From NCBI GenBank assembly GCA_023249695.1, contig JAHFCD010000137.1, positions 1-6,596 on the forward strand: DNA of 6,596 nucleotides. The letters are read 5' to 3'. This document shows, in pieces, positions 4,759-6,596 of this stretch (position 1 is the first letter of the stretch; every line of letters starts with the position of its first letter). The notes under the pieces were generated by a model. It saw nothing but the letters and a program-made list of their open reading frames with translations, had not been told where the DNA came from and made no database searches. A program made the translations under genes and the position numbers. Source of the DNA: Elusimicrobiota bacterium (GTDB lineage Bacteria > Elusimicrobiota > Elusimicrobia > UBA1565 > UBA9628).

Positions 4759-5649
4759 ATGGACAACGAAGCCTCCCTCCCCGAGCCTCCCGCGCCTCTC
4801 GCCCCCGCTGAGCCCGCGCTCGCCGGATTCTGGGTGCGCGGCGGCGCCTACCTCGTCGACGCGCTGATACTCGCGCTGTGCGTCTTTCTGCCGGTGCAGG
4901 GGCTCAGCATCCTCGTCGGCCTCGCCTACAAGACCATCTTCATCTCGCAAGGCGGCCAGACCCCCGGAAAGATGGCGGCCGGGATCAAGGTCGTCGCGAT
5001 CTCGGGAGAACCGGTCGGCGTCGGGCGCGCGCTGGCGCGCGCCCTGTCGGAGTACCTGAGCGCCGTCACCTTAGGCCTCGGCTACCTCGTCGCCGCCTTC
5101 TCGGATAAGCGGGCCCTGCACGATTACGTCGTCGGGACGAGAGTCGTCTACGTCGAAGGCGTCGGCGCGGGCCGCAAGGCGGCGTTCGCGTTCCTCGGGG
5201 TCCTCGCGTTCATCCTGCCGCTCGGCGCGATCGCGGGGATGATGCTCACGGGGACCGGGAGCTTCGGAAAGTTCAAGACGCTGTCGGTCAAGTCGGGAGA
5301 GGGCGCGACGAAAGGGAACCTGGGATCGCTGCGGTCCTCGCTGGCGATCTATTACGGCGACGCGGAAGGCCAGTATCCCGCGACGCTCGACGCGCTGATC
5401 GACCCCAAGTATCTGAAGGAGATCCCGAAGACCAAGCTCGGCGATCACGCGGAGACCGGCGCGTGGACGCCCTACGGCGCCGAGGTCTGCACCGGAAAGA
5501 GCGAGTACGGGACGGAGATCGACTCGACCAAGATCAAGGACACCGGCGGCTGGGGCTACGTCAACGACCCGCAGGCGAAATGCGCCGGAATGGTCTTCGT
5601 CGACTGCACGCACCAGGACACGAAGGGCAAGCGCTGGCCCGAGTACTAG
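4759..5649 (+). CDS. RDD-family membrane protein fused to pseudopilin-like C-terminal domain
   Basis: This is a 296-residue integral membrane protein with two modules. After a Pro/Ala-rich cytoplasmic tail (1-22), residues 23-132 form a compact RDD domain: GFWVRGGAYLVDALI with the Arg and Asp of the first RDD helix, QGGQTPGKMAAGIKVV (64-79), then SDKRALHDYVVGTRVV (115-130). A further membrane helix covers about 141-163. Residues 180-296 match the globular part of GspG-like pseudopilins: ATKGNLGSLRSSLAIYYGD (183-201), EGQYPATLDALIDPKYLKEI, then DTGGWGYVND (261-270) and GMVFVDCTHQDTKG. No prepilin peptidase site (Gly-Phe-Thr-Leu-Ile-Glu type) is present, so the pilin domain is anchored by RDD helices rather than assembled through a pilin N-helix. 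RDD domains have been linked to ion or small-molecule transport; the role here is unknown. The ATG at 4759 lacks a ribosome site. A weak TTGCGC (4724) and TACCAA (4747) pair could place transcription start at the ATG (leaderless). Confidence 0.88.
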   Translation: MDNEASLPEPPAPLAPAEPALAGFWVRGGAYLVDALILALCVFLPVQGLSILVGLAYKTIFISQGGQTPGKMAAGIKVVAISGEPVGVGRALARALSEYLSAVTLGLGYLVAAFSDKRALHDYVVGTRVVYVEGVGAGRKAAFAFLGVLAFILPLGAIAGMMLTGTGSFGKFKTLSVKSGEGATKGNLGSLRSSLAIYYGDAEGQYPATLDALIDPKYLKEIPKTKLGDHAETGAWTPYGAEVCTGKSEYGTEIDSTKIKDTGGWGYVNDPQAKCAGMVFVDCTHQDTKGKRWPEY

Positions 5650-5662
5650 GGACACCGAATAT

Positions 5663-5681
5663 TCCGTGATCCCGACACGGA
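5663..5681 (+). terminator. Hairpin shortly after the RDD-pilin gene, possible terminator
   Basis: TCCGTG (5663-5668) and CACGGA (5676-5681) form a 6-bp stem with a 7-nt loop, 13 nt after the stop codon. A GC-rich stretch rather than T-rich sequence follows, so this is not a classical terminator. The rest of the convergent spacer up to 5820 shows no gene or other clear signal. Confidence 0.25.
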
Positions 5682-5820
5682 TCGCCCCCGCCCGTCTGAG
5701 GACGTGAATATCCGGACGTTATGCCCGCCTCGGAGCACTACTGTGCGGCTGCCGCTTCAATCCATTCCGCGGTGGTTGCTCCGCTGCGCCCCGAGCGTAT
5801 TTCCGCGGTCTGCCAGCTCA

Positions 5821-6596
5821 TCAATCGCATTGGGTATTCCCACATGCGATGCAATTGCGACGGCTGTTGTCTCCCGGTATGCAGCCAGTTGGCGGAGGGG
5901 TTGACTGGGGGTAAGAATAGTCGGGCGAGGTCTCCTGCTCAGTCGGAGTGGTGGCCACCACACCATTCACCCATTCGGGGGTGAGTTCGAACTTCCCACG
6001 GGCGGCGCGAGTCTTTTCAATAATTTTATAGAAAAGACGACGAGAGCATAGGTCCAGGCCGGCTGCAAGATTATGGGCAAGATTATCATCGAACGGCTCC
6101 TGCCCGAGAGTGAAATAATTGCGATACAGGCGATTCATCGGCCGGAGAGGTTGGCTGGCGCCGCACATCGCCTTGGAGTACTCTTTCAATTCGGGGAATA
6201 TGCTCCTAAACATCGGCACGGCGGCGTTGACGGCGGTGATGGGGTTGATGCTATACGACCGCCTCAACCCCAGCCGCGCGTCAACCGGCTTTTCCTCAGG
6301 CGGGGGGTATGCCGCAGCCACCGCCGGTACGGACTTGATTCTGATCTGTTCCGCGTCCGCTCCGTTGTCTATTTCCAAATACACCCATGCGCTGCAACCA
6401 TCAAGCCCCCTCGGATGCGGGGCATTCGATTTGTAGTCCGGATCGTACGGCTTCGGAAGACCGTCCAAGTCCGTCTGGGTTACGCTACCGGGGTTCGCGC
6501 AGGACTTCATGGCCATGGCGGCCACGGTGTTTCTTAAGCGTTCATCATGGTCGCGGTGGGCGATTTCGACTTGCTCGCGCGCCTGGGCAATCAGAC
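5821..6596 (-). CDS. Cysteine-rich hypothetical protein (5'-truncated by window edge)
   Basis: The minus-strand frame is open from the right edge of the window to the TGA at 5821-5823, with 257 residues visible. A GTG at 6523-6525 is the first convenient start, but the open frame upstream (AQAREQVEIAHRDHDERLRN) reads like protein, so the gene likely begins outside. I recognise no family. Counting from the GTG, Cys lie at 9, 44, 121, 160, 215, 225, 228 and 233. Eight cysteines, with a terminal CIACGNTQCD and a Pro/Thr/Ser-rich linker at 190-214, suggest an exported, disulfide-bonded or metal-binding protein, perhaps a pilin-like or surface protein, but the N-terminus that would decide this is missing. 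The gene is visibly less GC-rich than the rest of the window (about 48% over 6001-6060), and uses codons ending in A/T more freely, hinting at a separate origin. It converges on the RDD-pilin gene. Confidence 0.72.
   Translation of the reverse strand, partial: LIAQAREQVEIAHRDHDERLRNTVAAMAMKSCANPGSVTQTDLDGLPKPYDPDYKSNAPHPRGLDGCSAWVYLEIDNGADAEQIRIKSVPAVAAAYPPPEEKPVDARLGLRRSYSINPITAVNAAVPMFRSIFPELKEYSKAMCGASQPLRPMNRLYRNYFTLGQEPFDDNLAHNLAAGLDLCSRRLFYKIIEKTRAARGKFELTPEWVNGVVATTPTEQETSPDYSYPQSTPPPTGCIPGDNSRRNCIACGNTQCD

Noticed and set aside
5735..5746. Small hairpin GCAC-TACT-GTGC in the convergent spacer
   Set aside because: A 4-bp stem with no T-run is expected by chance.
5690..5760. Possible integron attC-like site (GTTATGCC and nearby inverted bases)
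   Set aside because: The paired core sites and long imperfect symmetry of an attC cannot be built here, and no integrase or cassette is visible.
6073..6537. Plus-strand open frame of 154 codons
   Set aside because: It is antisense to the Cys-rich gene; its His/Arg-rich translation and lack of ribosome site make the minus-strand frame more credible, though both are unassigned.

Overview
The window is high-GC bacterial DNA of dense, ordinary-looking gene organisation. It holds five protein-coding genes, two of them cut by the window edges. No tRNA, rRNA, CRISPR array, insertion sequence or phage gene is visible. Secreted or membrane TPR proteins with lipid-envelope-type signal peptides point to a diderm (Gram-negative type) bacterium. 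The pseudopilin-like C-terminal domain of the RDD protein (motifs GNLGSLRSSLAIYYGD and DTGGWGYVND) resembles the very abundant pilin-like proteins of Elusimicrobiota, so a high-GC member of that phylum is my best guess. This is inference from remembered family features, not a search result.

Layout: (1) 1-885, plus strand, the C-terminal part of an unidentified protein. (2) A perfect 20-bp palindrome at 890-909 lies exactly between two convergent genes. (3) 910-3704, minus strand, a likely two-gene operon. Its first gene (2373-3704) encodes an exported protein with a twice-occurring GHE[L/F]WGGA motif and a C-terminal TPR. After a 29-nt gap, the second gene (910-2343) encodes a GNAT acetyltransferase running in frame, without a stop, into a signal-peptide-like helix, TPRs, a membrane helix and what looks like the tail of a Ser/Thr protein kinase. 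(4) 3705-3839 is a divergent intergenic region with a good minus-strand promoter and an ambiguous start for the plus-strand gene. (5) 3840-4535, plus strand, tilS, tRNA(Ile) lysidine synthetase, in a short catalytic-core form. (6) 4536-4758 is an AT-rich spacer. (7) 4759-5649, plus strand, an RDD membrane domain fused to a pseudopilin-like globular domain. (8) 5650-5820 is a short convergent spacer. (9) 5821-6596, minus strand, a cysteine-rich, less GC-rich hypothetical protein whose start lies beyond the right edge.

Apart from tilS, a housekeeping translation gene, most of the window encodes envelope-associated proteins of unknown role. I do not see a defence system or a metabolic cluster. 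The notable points are architectural: two unusual fusions (GNAT-TPR-kinase tail, and RDD-pseudopilin), a kinase C-lobe that has lost its catalytic core, and an uncertain, possibly CTG, tilS start preceded by a tiny ORF containing the ATA codon that TilS itself makes readable.
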